10,509 nucleotides of DNA, taken from NCBI GenBank assembly GCA_024640385.1, contig JAHEFC010000112.1:1-10509 (forward strand), read 5' to 3'. Numbering within the stretch: position 1 is the first letter of the stretch; every line of letters begins with the position of its first letter. Below are positions 1 to 7,675 of the stretch, in pieces. Made by a program: the position numbers and the translations under genes. The notes under the pieces were generated by a model. The model saw only the letters and a program-made list of their open reading frames with translations, was not told the DNA's origin and did not search any database. This DNA is from Sphingobacteriales bacterium (lineage in GTDB: Bacteria; Bacteroidota; Bacteroidia; Chitinophagales; Chitinophagaceae).

Positions 1-876
1 CTGGTTGAACAGCTGATCCGGGGATATTCCCATAAAAGATTCCGGTTCAAATTCATTTTGGTGCTACTGGCATTCGTGCTCACGGCCATGGGGGTATCCA
101 ATCTTCAGTATCCCAAACAGATCGAACAGGTAAACCGGCAGGGCATAGATGTGATGATCGCGCTCGATGTAAGCAAAAGCATGCTGGCCCAGGATGTGCA
201 GCCGGACAGGCTCCAAAGGGCCCGTTTGCTCGTCACTAAATTGATCGACAGGTTACAGAACGACAGGGTAGGGCTTGTGTTATTTGCCGGAAGGGCCTAC
301 CTGCAGATGCCACTGACTTCCGACCATAGCGCTGCGAAAATGTATGTCAATACGGCATCTACCCAATCAGTGCCCACGCAGGGAACTGTGATCGCCGAGG
401 CTTTGACCACCTGCAACAACGCATTTGATGAAAAGCAGAAAAAATATAAAGCCGTTATCCTGATCACAGACGGAGAAGACCATGACGAGAACGCCCTGAA
501 AACTGCGGAGAAGATGGTGGAAGAAGGCGTAGTGATCCACACCATTGGTGTGGGGAGCACATCGGGATCCCAGATCGTGGATCCCGACACCAGGGAACTC
601 AAAAGAATGGAGGATGGTACACCGGTAGTCAGCAAGCTGAATGAAAAAGAGCTGATGGACCTGGCCAATAAAGGCAATGGAACTTACCAGTTGCTGGTGG
701 AGACCGATGCCGCCGTGAACAAGATCCTTGCCCAGCTCAACAGTATGGAGAAAAGATCTGTGGTGGACAAAAGTCTTATCCAGTACCGGAGTTTTTTTCA
801 GTGGTTCCTGGCCCTGGCGTTGATCCTGCTCATCGCAGAAATGCTTTATCCTGAAAGAAAAAATAAAAAGGCATGA
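1..876 (+). CDS. batB: BatB-like von Willebrand factor A membrane protein (5' end outside window)
   Basis: The reading frame is open from the first base, so the gene begins upstream; 291 residues are visible. A membrane segment lies at about residues 17-33 (counting from the first visible codon) and a second at about 264-281 near the C-terminus, with a VWA domain between them. The metal-dependent adhesion site is complete: D56-x-S58-x-S60, T106 and D157 (in TDGED). Two membrane anchors around an intact VWA domain are the layout of BatA/BatB proteins of the Bacteroidota aerotolerance (Bat) operon. They are thought to act in the cell envelope, with the domain facing the periplasm, possibly as part of a MoxR-linked complex. 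The BatC-type gene directly downstream with a 4-nt overlap favours BatB over BatA. The substrate and exact role of Bat proteins are not settled. The family call is strong; the B assignment rests on gene order. Confidence 0.9.
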   Translation: MVEQLIRGYSHKRFRFKFILVLLAFVLTAMGVSNLQYPKQIEQVNRQGIDVMIALDVSKSMLAQDVQPDRLQRARLLVTKLIDRLQNDRVGLVLFAGRAYLQMPLTSDHSAAKMYVNTASTQSVPTQGTVIAEALTTCNNAFDEKQKKYKAVILITDGEDHDENALKTAEKMVEEGVVIHTIGVGSTSGSQIVDPDTRELKRMEDGTPVVSKLNEKELMDLANKGNGTYQLLVETDAAVNKILAQLNSMEKRSVVDKSLIQYRSFFQWFLALALILLIAEMLYPERKNKKA

Positions 877-1466
877 AAGGTGGAGTGATGATCATAGGTT
901 TTGCGATGTTTTTCCTTTCGGCGTCGGCCCAGAAGGAAAATAGCGCCATTCTAAAAGGAAATGAAGCCTATAGGGCCAAAGAATATTCAAAAGCAGGTGA
1001 TCAATACAGGAAAGCCCTGGAACAATCGCCGGGAAACAATGTGGCGAATTTCAACCTGGGCAATACTTTATTCAGGGATAATATGGGCGATAAGGCCATC
1101 GCTCAATTTGACGCTGTGGCAAAAGCAGGCACAGAAAACCTTGCTAAAGCAGATGCCTTTTATAACAAGGGGGTGGTGTATACCAGCCAGAAAAAACTTC
1201 CCGAAAGCATAGACGCATATAAAGCCGCATTAAGATTGAATCCTGAAGACAGCCTGGCCCGGCAGAACCTGCAGCGGGCGCTGAACGAGCAGAAAAAACA
1301 ACAGGACCAGAATAAACAAAAACAACAGCAGAAAAAACCGGACAAGCTCAACAAGCAACAGGTGATGCAGATGCTTGCCGCACTCCAGGAGCAGGAAAAA
1401 CTGTTGCAGCAAAAACTTAACAGATCCAAAGTGCCCTCTCCAACGCAGCCCGGCAAGGACTGGTAG
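873..1466 (+). CDS. batC: BatC-like TPR protein
   Basis: A 197-residue exported TPR protein. The N-terminus is a signal peptide with a hydrophobic stretch at about residues 7-18, probably cleaved in SASA-Q before Q20. Three TPR units follow at about 27-60, 60-92 and 93-126, the last containing the typical AFYNKG and AYKAALRLNPED patterns. A Gln/Lys-rich, probably disordered or coiled linker covers about 132-158, and the protein ends in KDW, an ending I associate with BatC proteins. The start ATG overlaps the batB stop (ATGA), which implies translational coupling; an in-frame ATG at 888 with a GGTGGAG just upstream is the alternative. BatC is thought to scaffold the Bat envelope complex. No batD follows, because the next gene is ispG. 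Confidence in the family is high and in the exact start moderate. Confidence 0.9.
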   Translation: MKGGVMIIGFAMFFLSASAQKENSAILKGNEAYRAKEYSKAGDQYRKALEQSPGNNVANFNLGNTLFRDNMGDKAIAQFDAVAKAGTENLAKADAFYNKGVVYTSQKKLPESIDAYKAALRLNPEDSLARQNLQRALNEQKKQQDQNKQKQQQKKPDKLNKQQVMQMLAALQEQEKLLQQKLNRSKVPSPTQPGKDW

Positions 1467-1470
1467 TTTA

Positions 1471-1509
1471 GCAGGTTGCAGGTTGCAGGTGGCAGGTGGC
1501 AGGTTGCAG
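1471..1509 (+). repeat. Heptamer tandem array, GCAGGTK unit
   Basis: Five full 7-nt units plus a partial one, all matching GCAGGT followed by T or G, start 4 nt after the batC stop codon. Variation is confined to the last base of the unit. It has no dyad symmetry and no U-tract, so it is not an intrinsic terminator. Heptanucleotide tandem repeats between genes are known best from cyanobacteria (STRR sequences); whether this is an analogous family is inference. The rest of the 1467-1659 gap holds the palindromes annotated separately and nothing else I can support. Confidence 0.9.
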
Positions 1510-1612
1510 AATGGTTGATACTTGCTTATGCCGTAATGAACTTTTGCGTCCTTTGATTGTTTCGCTTTTCACGGATCCCTTTGATGGTGCAAATTTCCTC
1601 TAACTCATTTAT

Positions 1613-1649
1613 CTAATGCATTAGCCGGTAAACATACTAACCGGTTAAC
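1613..1649. promoter_or_regulatory. Two perfect palindromes upstream of ispG
   Basis: Positions 1613-1624 are a perfect 12-nt palindrome (CTAATGCATTAG) and positions 1638-1647 a perfect 10-nt palindrome (TAACCGGTTA). Their centres are 24 nt apart, and the second ends 12 nt before the ispG start codon. In addition, CCGGTAAAC (1625-1633) and CCGGTTAAC (1641-1649) form a near-exact direct repeat. The arrangement resembles protein-binding sites at a promoter, but I see no convincing TTTG/TAnnTTTG pair to fix the promoter itself. The operator role is inference. Confidence 0.45.
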
Positions 1650-1659
1650 TTGTACCTTT

Positions 1660-3648
1660 ATGCCTATGTATTGCAATTCGCTTACAAATTATTCCCGTTT
1701 AAAAACGCTTGAAGTAAAGGTGGGGGATCTGCTCCTGGGAAATGGTCATCCCATCAGGGTTCAGACCATGACCACTACCGATACCATGGACACCCTTGGT
1801 ACGGTGGAACAGTCCATCCGTTGCATCGAAGCAGGTGCAGAACTGGTCAGGATCACAGCGCCTTCAAAAAAAGAAGCCGAGAACCTGAAACTGATCCGCG
1901 ATGAACTCAGAAAAAGAGGGTATACCACACCGTTAGTGGCCGACATCCATTTCACCCCCAATGCCGCGGAGATCGCGGCCAGGATAGTGGAAAAAGTAAG
2001 GGTGAACCCAGGCAATTATGTTGATAAGAAGAAGTTTGAATTCATCGATTATACTGACGCTGATTACCTCGAAGAGATCGAAAGGATCAGGGAACGTTTT
2101 ACGCCCCTGGTGAAGATCTGCAAAGAGTATGGCACGGCCATGCGCATCGGTACCAATCATGGTTCTTTGAGCGACAGGATCATGAGCCGTTACGGCGATA
2201 CACCCATGGGCATGGTTGAAAGTGCCATGGAGTTCCTGCGCATAGCCCGCGATGAGCAGTACCATAATATTGTGCTCAGCATGAAGTCGAGCAATCCACA
2301 GGTGATGGTGCAGGCTTACCGCCTGCTGGTGCAAACCATGCAGCAGGAATTCTCTGTTTGTTATCCTTTACATCTTGGTGTTACAGAAGCCGGTGATGGA
2401 GAAGATGGCCGTATTAAATCTGCAATCGGTATCGGCACACTCCTGGAAGATGGAATTGGTGATACCATCCGCGTTTCTCTAACTGAAGACCCTGAATTTG
2501 AAGTGCCCGTTTGCAGGGATATAGTCAGCCGTTACAGGTCGAGGGCCGGGCAGCAGCATGTCGTTCCACCCATAGAAAAACTTCCTTACGATCCTTTTAA
2601 TTACAAAAGGAGGGAAACCGTTGCGGTTTCCAATATTGGCGGAAAGCATGTGCCTGTTGTGGTCGCCGACCTGCTTGATAAAACCTCGATCATTGCTTCA
2701 GACCTTGAGGTGATCGGTTACAGGTACGATGCGGCACTGGACAAATGGAATATCAGCGATGCCGCAGCTGATTTTCTTTATACAGGAAATAAAATTCTCG
2801 ATTTCAATTTGCCCGGCACACTGAAAGTGTTGGTGGATCATGCCACCTGGATGGATGCGCCGGATAAGGAAAAGTATCATCCTGTATTTCATTTGCAGGA
2901 ATACACCACTATAGATAAGAGATCGTCTTCTTTGAATTTCCTTGTGCTTGATATCTCAAGGCACGATCAATGGGAGAGCATCCTGCAGATTCTTGCTGAT
3001 GATCCTACGATCGTGGCCTGCGTGGAAAGCAGGGAAGTACCGTCCATGATGTTTGTCAGGCGGTTCATCATGGAAATGCTGCAAAGGAAGATCAGCAATC
3101 CTGTTGTGCTCTGTGTGGAAACCACCAACCAGTCGATCGATGAGCAGTTGATCCATTTTTCAACTGAGGCAGGCGCGCTTTTCCTGGATGGTATGGGAGA
3201 CGGCATCTGGTTATGGAACCATATGAAAGATGTTCCGGAGATGAGGGTAAGCGGACGCACCTATCTTGAAGTGAAAAACAATTTCCAGTTCCTGAATAAC
3301 ACTGCTTTCTCCATCCTGCAGGCTACCCGTACCAGGATCTCGAAAACAGAATACATATCCTGCCCAAGCTGCGGAAGAACTTTATTCGATCTGCAGGAGA
3401 CCACAGCAAAGATCAGGTCTTACACCCATCACCTGAAAGGTGTCAAGATCGCCATTATGGGCTGTATAGTGAATGGTCCCGGGGAAATGGCTGATGCCGA
3501 TTTCGGGTATGTAGGCAGCGGCCCCGGCAAGATCACCCTGTATAAAGGCAAGGAAGTGGTGAAACGGAATGTGGACAGTGAGATTGCTGTCAGCGAGCTC
3601 ATCGATTTATTAAAAGACAATGGCGCCTGGATAGAACCTCAATCCTAA
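1660..3648 (+). CDS. ispG: 4-hydroxy-3-methylbut-2-enyl diphosphate synthase, long three-domain form
   Basis: IspG (GcpE) performs the penultimate step of the MEP isoprenoid pathway, converting MEcPP to HMBPP with a [4Fe-4S] cluster in the cytoplasm. The N-terminal TIM-barrel carries family signatures such as IRVQTMTTTDTMDT and VADIHFTPNAA. The C-terminal domain has the cluster ligands C568 and C571 (CPSCGR) and C602 (GCIVNGPGE), with E609 as the expected further ligand. At 662 residues it is far longer than the roughly 370-residue E. coli enzyme. The extra length, roughly residues 290-540, is the middle insert domain known from Bacteroidota, chlamydial and plant IspG. The start is ATG 1660; ATG 1666 is an equally possible start two codons later. 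It heads a tight run with nadB 10 nt downstream. Nothing is missing or broken. Confidence 0.97.
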   Translation: MPMYCNSLTNYSRLKTLEVKVGDLLLGNGHPIRVQTMTTTDTMDTLGTVEQSIRCIEAGAELVRITAPSKKEAENLKLIRDELRKRGYTTPLVADIHFTPNAAEIAARIVEKVRVNPGNYVDKKKFEFIDYTDADYLEEIERIRERFTPLVKICKEYGTAMRIGTNHGSLSDRIMSRYGDTPMGMVESAMEFLRIARDEQYHNIVLSMKSSNPQVMVQAYRLLVQTMQQEFSVCYPLHLGVTEAGDGEDGRIKSAIGIGTLLEDGIGDTIRVSLTEDPEFEVPVCRDIVSRYRSRAGQQHVVPPIEKLPYDPFNYKRRETVAVSNIGGKHVPVVVADLLDKTSIIASDLEVIGYRYDAALDKWNISDAAADFLYTGNKILDFNLPGTLKVLVDHATWMDAPDKEKYHPVFHLQEYTTIDKRSSSLNFLVLDISRHDQWESILQILADDPTIVACVESREVPSMMFVRRFIMEMLQRKISNPVVLCVETTNQSIDEQLIHFSTEAGALFLDGMGDGIWLWNHMKDVPEMRVSGRTYLEVKNNFQFLNNTAFSILQATRTRISKTEYISCPSCGRTLFDLQETTAKIRSYTHHLKGVKIAIMGCIVNGPGEMADADFGYVGSGPGKITLYKGKEVVKRNVDSEIAVSELIDLLKDNGAWIEPQS

Positions 3649-3658
3649 TCCATCATCA

Positions 3659-5257
3659 ATGCAAACAGATTACCTCGTAATTGGCTCGGGTATAGCCGGC
3701 CTTTCATTCGCACTTAAAGTGGCTGAAGCCCAGCCGGAAAGGTCGATCATTGTGATGACCAAAACTTTTTCTGATGAAACCAACACCAAATATGCGCAGG
3801 GAGGTATTGCTGCTGTATGGGATGAAGATCAGGATAATTTTGATAAACATATTGAAGACACATTGATCGCAGGCGACGGCCTTTGTAACGAAAAAGTGGT
3901 TGATATTGTGGTGAAAGAAGGTCCTGAGCGTGTGCGCGAGATCATCGACTGGGGTGCAAGATTTGATAAGGAAGATGATGGTGATTATGCACTCGGTAAA
4001 GAAGGTGGCCATAGTGAGTCAAGGATACTGCACTATAAAGATGTTACGGGAAAAGAAATGGAAAGGGCCTTACTGGATGCAGTAAAATCCAAGCCCAATA
4101 TTAAGATCATCAATCACTGTTTTGTGGTGGACCTGATCACCCAGCACCATCTGGGATACCTGGTGATGAAATCCACCCCTGACGTCTGCTGCTATGGTGT
4201 CTATGCGCTTAATCTTGAAAACAACCAGATCGAAAAAATACTGGCCAGGATGACCGTATTGGCAACGGGAGGAAACGGTCAGATCTACAGAACCACCACC
4301 AATCCTGCTATTGCCACGGGCGATGGTGTGGCAATGGTATATCGTGCCAAAGGCCGGATAGAGAATATGGAATTCATCCAGTTCCATCCTACGGCTTTGT
4401 ATGAACCGGGTGTGAAGGGCCAGTCCTTCCTCATCACTGAAGCGGTGAGGGGTGACGGAGGGATCTTGAGGAACAAACTGGGCGAGGCTTTTATGGAGAG
4501 ATATGATGAGCGAAAAGATCTTGCTCCCCGTGATATTGTGGCCCGGGCCATAGACAGTGAAATGAAGATCAATGGTACAGAGCACGTATGGCTCGACTGC
4601 ACCCATATGGATCATGATAAATTCGTCCATCATTTTCCTAATATCAACGAGAAATGTTTGTCGATAGGCATTGATGTGCGGAAAGACTTCATTCCAGTTT
4701 CGCCTGCTGCCCATTACAGCTGCGGAGGGATCAAAACTGATGAGTTCGCGCGCACCTCGGTACATAATCTTTATGCAGTAGGAGAGTGTGCATCCACCGG
4801 GTTGCACGGGGCCAACAGGCTGGCCAGCAATTCCCTGCTTGAAGCCATGGTGTTTGCACACCGGGCTTACCTGGATGCTACCCAAAAGATCCACCAGACT
4901 GAGCTCATTGATGGTGTGCCAGACTGGAGCACTGCGGGAACTACCGCGCCCAAGGAAATGATCCTGATCACGCAGAGCCTGAAAGAGCTTCAACTGGTGA
5001 TGACGGATTACGTGGGTATTGTAAGATCCAATGTGCGCCTGGAGCGCGCGAGCAGGAGGCTGGACCTTTTGCATGAAGAAACTGAGGAGTTGTACAGGCA
5101 AACCATCGTTTCACCGCAATTGTGTGAGCTCCGGAATATGATCACCGTATCTTACCTGGTAGTGAAAGGGGCATCGTTCAGGGAGGAGAGCCGCGGTCTC
5201 CATTACAATACGGATCATCCGTATAAAGCCAGGCTGGTGCAGAATATCGTTTTATAA
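3659..5257 (+). CDS. nadB: L-aspartate oxidase
   Basis: NadB oxidises L-aspartate to iminoaspartate, which NadA condenses with dihydroxyacetone phosphate to make quinolinate for NAD. This 532-residue flavoprotein opens with the FAD dinucleotide-binding motif at G9-x-G11-x-x-G14 directly after a beta strand. It then shows the succinate dehydrogenase/fumarate reductase flavoprotein-family signatures: KYAQGGIAA, GGHSESRILH, ATGGNGQIYR, QFHPTALY, EAVRGDGG, PRDIVARAI, PAAHYSCGG and GECASTGLHGANRLASNSLLEA. The last two, with the fused helical C-terminal domain, distinguish NadB from other family members. The length matches the usual size of about 530-540. The gene lies 10 nt after ispG and 7 nt before an acyltransferase gene, so co-transcription is likely. 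nadA and nadC are not in the window. Confidence 0.97.
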   Translation: MQTDYLVIGSGIAGLSFALKVAEAQPERSIIVMTKTFSDETNTKYAQGGIAAVWDEDQDNFDKHIEDTLIAGDGLCNEKVVDIVVKEGPERVREIIDWGARFDKEDDGDYALGKEGGHSESRILHYKDVTGKEMERALLDAVKSKPNIKIINHCFVVDLITQHHLGYLVMKSTPDVCCYGVYALNLENNQIEKILARMTVLATGGNGQIYRTTTNPAIATGDGVAMVYRAKGRIENMEFIQFHPTALYEPGVKGQSFLITEAVRGDGGILRNKLGEAFMERYDERKDLAPRDIVARAIDSEMKINGTEHVWLDCTHMDHDKFVHHFPNINEKCLSIGIDVRKDFIPVSPAAHYSCGGIKTDEFARTSVHNLYAVGECASTGLHGANRLASNSLLEAMVFAHRAYLDATQKIHQTELIDGVPDWSTAGTTAPKEMILITQSLKELQLVMTDYVGIVRSNVRLERASRRLDLLHEETEELYRQTIVSPQLCELRNMITVSYLVVKGASFREESRGLHYNTDHPYKARLVQNIVL

Positions 5258-5264
5258 AATCATT

Positions 5265-6116
5265 ATGTACTATTTAGTCTACGTTCCGCTATACCTGCTT
5301 TCATTATTGCCCTGGTTTGTCATGTACAGGATATCTGATTTCCTGGCCTTCCTCGTGTATAATGTATTCAAGTATCGTAAGGATGTTGTGTTGTCAAACC
5401 TGGCCATCGCGTTCCCTGAAAAAACACAGGCCGAACGAAACAAGATCGCAAAGGATTTTTACCGTTTACTGACGGACACGATTATAGAAACCGTCAAACT
5501 GATATCCTTGTCGAAAAAAGGAGTGATGAAAAAATTCACCGGAGATGCATCCGTGATCAACGAAGTGATGGCTAAAGGAAGAAACCTTACGGTTTTAGCC
5601 ATGCACAATTTCAACTGGGAGATCGTGAACCATAATGTTTCGATGCAGCTGAAATATCCTTTCATTGGCGTCTATATGCCTTTGGCCAATAAGATATTTG
5701 AAAGGCTGATAGCGAATATGCGTACCCGTTATGGAACCATCATCATTCCTGCTCCGAAATTCAAGACGGATTTTATTAAGTACGCCCATACACATCATAT
5801 ACTGGCCCTGGTAGCGGATCAGAACCCGGGAAACCCCAATAACGCATATTGGGAGCCATTTTTCGGCAAGCTGACTCCTTTTGTAAAAGGCCCTGAGAAA
5901 GGGGCCAGGTTGAGTGCGAATGCAGTGCTATTCGCACATTTCTATCCCATACGGAGGGGTTATTATACATTCGACTGGAAGATAGCAACCTACAATGCTG
6001 CTGAACTGGAAGAAGGTGAACTCACAAAGATGTATGTGGCTTATGTGGAGGAATGCATCCGTAAACATCCGGAGAACTATCTGTGGAGCCACAGGCGCTG
6101 GAAATACTCTAAGTAA
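5265..6116 (+). CDS. LpxL/HtrB-family lysophospholipid acyltransferase
   Basis: A 283-residue inner-membrane acyltransferase. An N-terminal membrane helix at about residues 1-33 is followed by the acyltransferase domain with the catalytic HX4E motif, H114 to E119 in MHNFNWE. The family motifs ADQNPG and a C-terminal WSHRRWK are also present. In this family (LpxL/LpxM/HtrB) the enzyme moves a fatty acyl chain from acyl-ACP to a lipid A precursor; some Bacteroidota relatives act on other lipids, so the exact acceptor cannot be read here. It follows nadB by 7 nt and ends just before a strong hairpin, making it the last gene of the ispG-nadB run. The link to its neighbours looks transcriptional rather than metabolic. 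No symbol is given because lpxL versus a paralogue cannot be decided. Confidence 0.9.
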   Translation: MYYLVYVPLYLLSLLPWFVMYRISDFLAFLVYNVFKYRKDVVLSNLAIAFPEKTQAERNKIAKDFYRLLTDTIIETVKLISLSKKGVMKKFTGDASVINEVMAKGRNLTVLAMHNFNWEIVNHNVSMQLKYPFIGVYMPLANKIFERLIANMRTRYGTIIIPAPKFKTDFIKYAHTHHILALVADQNPGNPNNAYWEPFFGKLTPFVKGPEKGARLSANAVLFAHFYPIRRGYYTFDWKIATYNAAELEEGELTKMYVAYVEECIRKHPENYLWSHRRWKYSK

Positions 6117-6136
6117 TGTCTTCTTGAAGAGTGACA

Positions 6137-6201
6137 GAGAGTCGGAGAGAAAGAGAGACAGAATTCTTCCTCTCGGTCTCTCTTTCTCTCCATCTCTCTA
6201 A
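6137..6201. repeat. Mirror-arm octamer array (AGAG / CTCT boxes)
   Basis: The left arm has three 8-nt units matching AGAGNNRG (starting at 6138, 6146 and 6154). The right arm has four units beginning CTCT (starting at 6170, 6178, 6186 and 6194). The last three right-arm units pair in exact register with the three AGAG boxes. The central part of the arms is perfectly complementary over 16 nt, including the spacer bases. The array fills the whole gap between two convergent genes. It has the same architecture as the array at 9449-9522. Confidence 0.85.
6144..6191. terminator. Strong hairpin between convergent genes, probable bidirectional terminator
   Basis: Positions 6144-6159 pair perfectly with 6176-6191 (16 bp, polypurine against polypyrimidine) around a 16-nt loop. 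A further 5 bp (6137-6141 with 6194-6198) form after two mismatches. It sits 27 nt after the acyltransferase stop and 12 nt beyond the stop of the opposing gene, the normal place for a shared terminator. There is no clean U-tract on the + side, only the AT-rich stretch at 6199-6208, so Rho-independent action is likely but not certain. Confidence 0.6.
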
Positions 6202-6203
6202 AT

Positions 6204-7586
6204 TTATTGTTGTTGCAATAGATCGTTTATGGCTTTCCATCCGCCAATTACATTCCTGATATTATGTATGCCCTGCCGCTTCAATAACGAGCAGGCGATG
6301 GTGCTGCGGTAGCCGCCGGCGCAGTGAACATAGATATTATCCGTGTCTTCGATCATGGCCATGGAGCCAGGATCCTTGAGTTTTTCGAGCGGAAGATTTT
6401 CTGCATCGTCTACATGACCGGCCTCGAATTCTGTTTCCTTTCTTACATCAAGTACAACAAGATTTTCGTCGAATGGAAGATCCATGATCAGCTCGTCGGG
6501 TTCTACATTGATCAGGAGGTCTATCTCTTCACCCGCATTTTTCCATGCGGGAAATCCGCCATTAAGATGGCCAATGAAGTTTTCAAAACCCACACGGGCC
6601 AGGCGCACAATACTTTCTTCTTCTTTTCCCGGTTCGGTAACCAGTAAAATATCTTTATCATAAGGCAGTAACATGCCTGCCCATTCTGCATATCTTCCTT
6701 CCAATCCCAGGAATACAGATTCAGGTACATAGCCTTCGGCAAATGCTTCAGCTGTTCTGGTATCTACGATCACAAAGTCTTTCCCTTCTTCTTTCCATTT
6801 CTTCAATTGGCCAATGCCCACTGGATTCATCCCTTTCTGGAGGATGGCATCAAGCGGATCATAACCTTCCTTATTGATCCTGGCATTCAGTGAAAAATAG
6901 GATGGCGGAGCTGCCAGGCCGGTGGTTACGGCCTTGATGAATTCGTCTTTATCTTCTGCCAGCAATGCGTAATTGGTCTGTTTCTCCTGGCCGATGGTGC
7001 TTTGTGTTTCAGGACCGATATTCTTGCCGCATGAACTTCCCGGTCCATGTGCCGGATAAACGATCACGTGGTCAGGCAGGGTTTTTATTTTGGTCTGGAG
7101 CGATCGGTACAGCAGAGCAGCCAGTTCTTCTGAACTGAGGTCCCCGCTGCTCAGGTCCGGCCTTCCCACATCGCCTACAAACAGGGTGTCACCGGTGAAA
7201 ACGCAATAAGGTTCTTTATTTTCATCCAACAGGAGATAACAGGTGGATTCCAGGGTATGTCCTGGCGTATGCAGTACCTCCAAGGTAAGTTTCCCGATCT
7301 TGAACTGCTGCCCGTCTTTCGCGATCTCGATATCGTAATTGGTTTCGGTTTCAGGACCATATACAATCGGCGCTCCAGTCTGCTTGGACAGCTCCAGGTG
7401 TCCGCTCACAAAATCCGCATGAAAATGTGTTTCGAAGATGTATTTGATCCGGGTATTTCTTTCGGCTGCCAGGTTGATGTAGGAGTCAGTATCCCTGATG
7501 GGATCTATAATGGCTGATTCACCTTCACTTTCAATATAGTACGCTGCTTCGCTGAGGCAATTGGTATACAGTTGCTTGATAAACAT
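6204..7586 (-). CDS. CstB-like persulfide dioxygenase with pseudo-rhodanese and rhodanese domains
   Basis: This 460-residue protein probably oxidises persulfides and handles sulfane sulfur in the cytoplasm. Residues 1-230 are a metallo-beta-lactamase fold of the ETHE1/persulfide dioxygenase type. It has H54, H110 (TPGHT) and D133 (GDTLF), which match the three iron ligands of that family, and H180 (PAHG). The usual HxHxDH motif reads HFHADF: F59 replaces the second-metal His, fitting a mononuclear iron enzyme. A first rhodanese-like domain (about 257-355) has no Cys where the active-site loop should be (T317-E-P-G). The second (about 365-460) has the active loop CAGGYRS with C422. This order matches staphylococcal CstB. 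The chosen start ATG (7584-7586) begins MFIKQLYTN, where family similarity starts; the frame stays open 20 codons upstream, but those residues derive from repeat DNA. The ArsR gene lies upstream on the same strand. Confidence 0.88.
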   Translation of the reverse strand: MFIKQLYTNCLSEAAYYIESEGESAIIDPIRDTDSYINLAAERNTRIKYIFETHFHADFVSGHLELSKQTGAPIVYGPETETNYDIEIAKDGQQFKIGKLTLEVLHTPGHTLESTCYLLLDENKEPYCVFTGDTLFVGDVGRPDLSSGDLSSEELAALLYRSLQTKIKTLPDHVIVYPAHGPGSSCGKNIGPETQSTIGQEKQTNYALLAEDKDEFIKAVTTGLAAPPSYFSLNARINKEGYDPLDAILQKGMNPVGIGQLKKWKEEGKDFVIVDTRTAEAFAEGYVPESVFLGLEGRYAEWAGMLLPYDKDILLVTEPGKEEESIVRLARVGFENFIGHLNGGFPAWKNAGEEIDLLINVEPDELIMDLPFDENLVVLDVRKETEFEAGHVDDAENLPLEKLKDPGSMAMIEDTDNIYVHCAGGYRSTIACSLLKRQGIHNIRNVIGGWKAINDLLQQQ

Positions 7587-7608
7587 CGTGCGAAGATACA
7601 ATGGATGG

Positions 7609-7664
7609 CTGAAAACAGATGCCTGATAGCTGATTGCTGACGGCATAATTCGGATTGCAGATGG
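7609..7664 (-). repeat. Degenerate heptamer array, CNGATNG-like unit
   Basis: Eight consecutive 7-nt units in one phase approximate CNGATNG on the + strand. The clearest are CTGATAG, CTGATTG, CTGACGG, CGGATTG and CAGATGG; the unit at 7644-7650 is the poorest match. The array fills most of the 116-nt gap between the CstB-like gene and the ArsR gene. It is also read as the spurious N-terminal extension of the former. No promoter element that I trust lies in it. Confidence 0.6.
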
Positions 7665-7675
7665 CCGCGACCATC

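Noticed and set aside
58..60. TTG as the start of the VWA gene
   Set aside because: The frame is open back to base 1 and encodes the charged segment before the first membrane helix that BatA/BatB proteins have, so the true start is outside the window.
4070..5101. 343-codon open frame on the - strand opposite nadB
   Set aside because: It lies wholly within a well-supported nadB, is rich in His/Gln/Arg without recognisable motifs, and follows from the codon bias of nadB.
5995..6201. 68-codon + strand frame running from the acyltransferase gene through the hairpin
   Set aside because: It is out of frame within the end of the acyltransferase, and its tail is octamer repeat translated as Ser/Arg/Glu runs.
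7587..7646. 20-residue N-terminal extension of the CstB-like protein
   Set aside because: It is encoded by heptamer repeat DNA and has no family similarity; MFIKQLYTN is the natural start of the domain.
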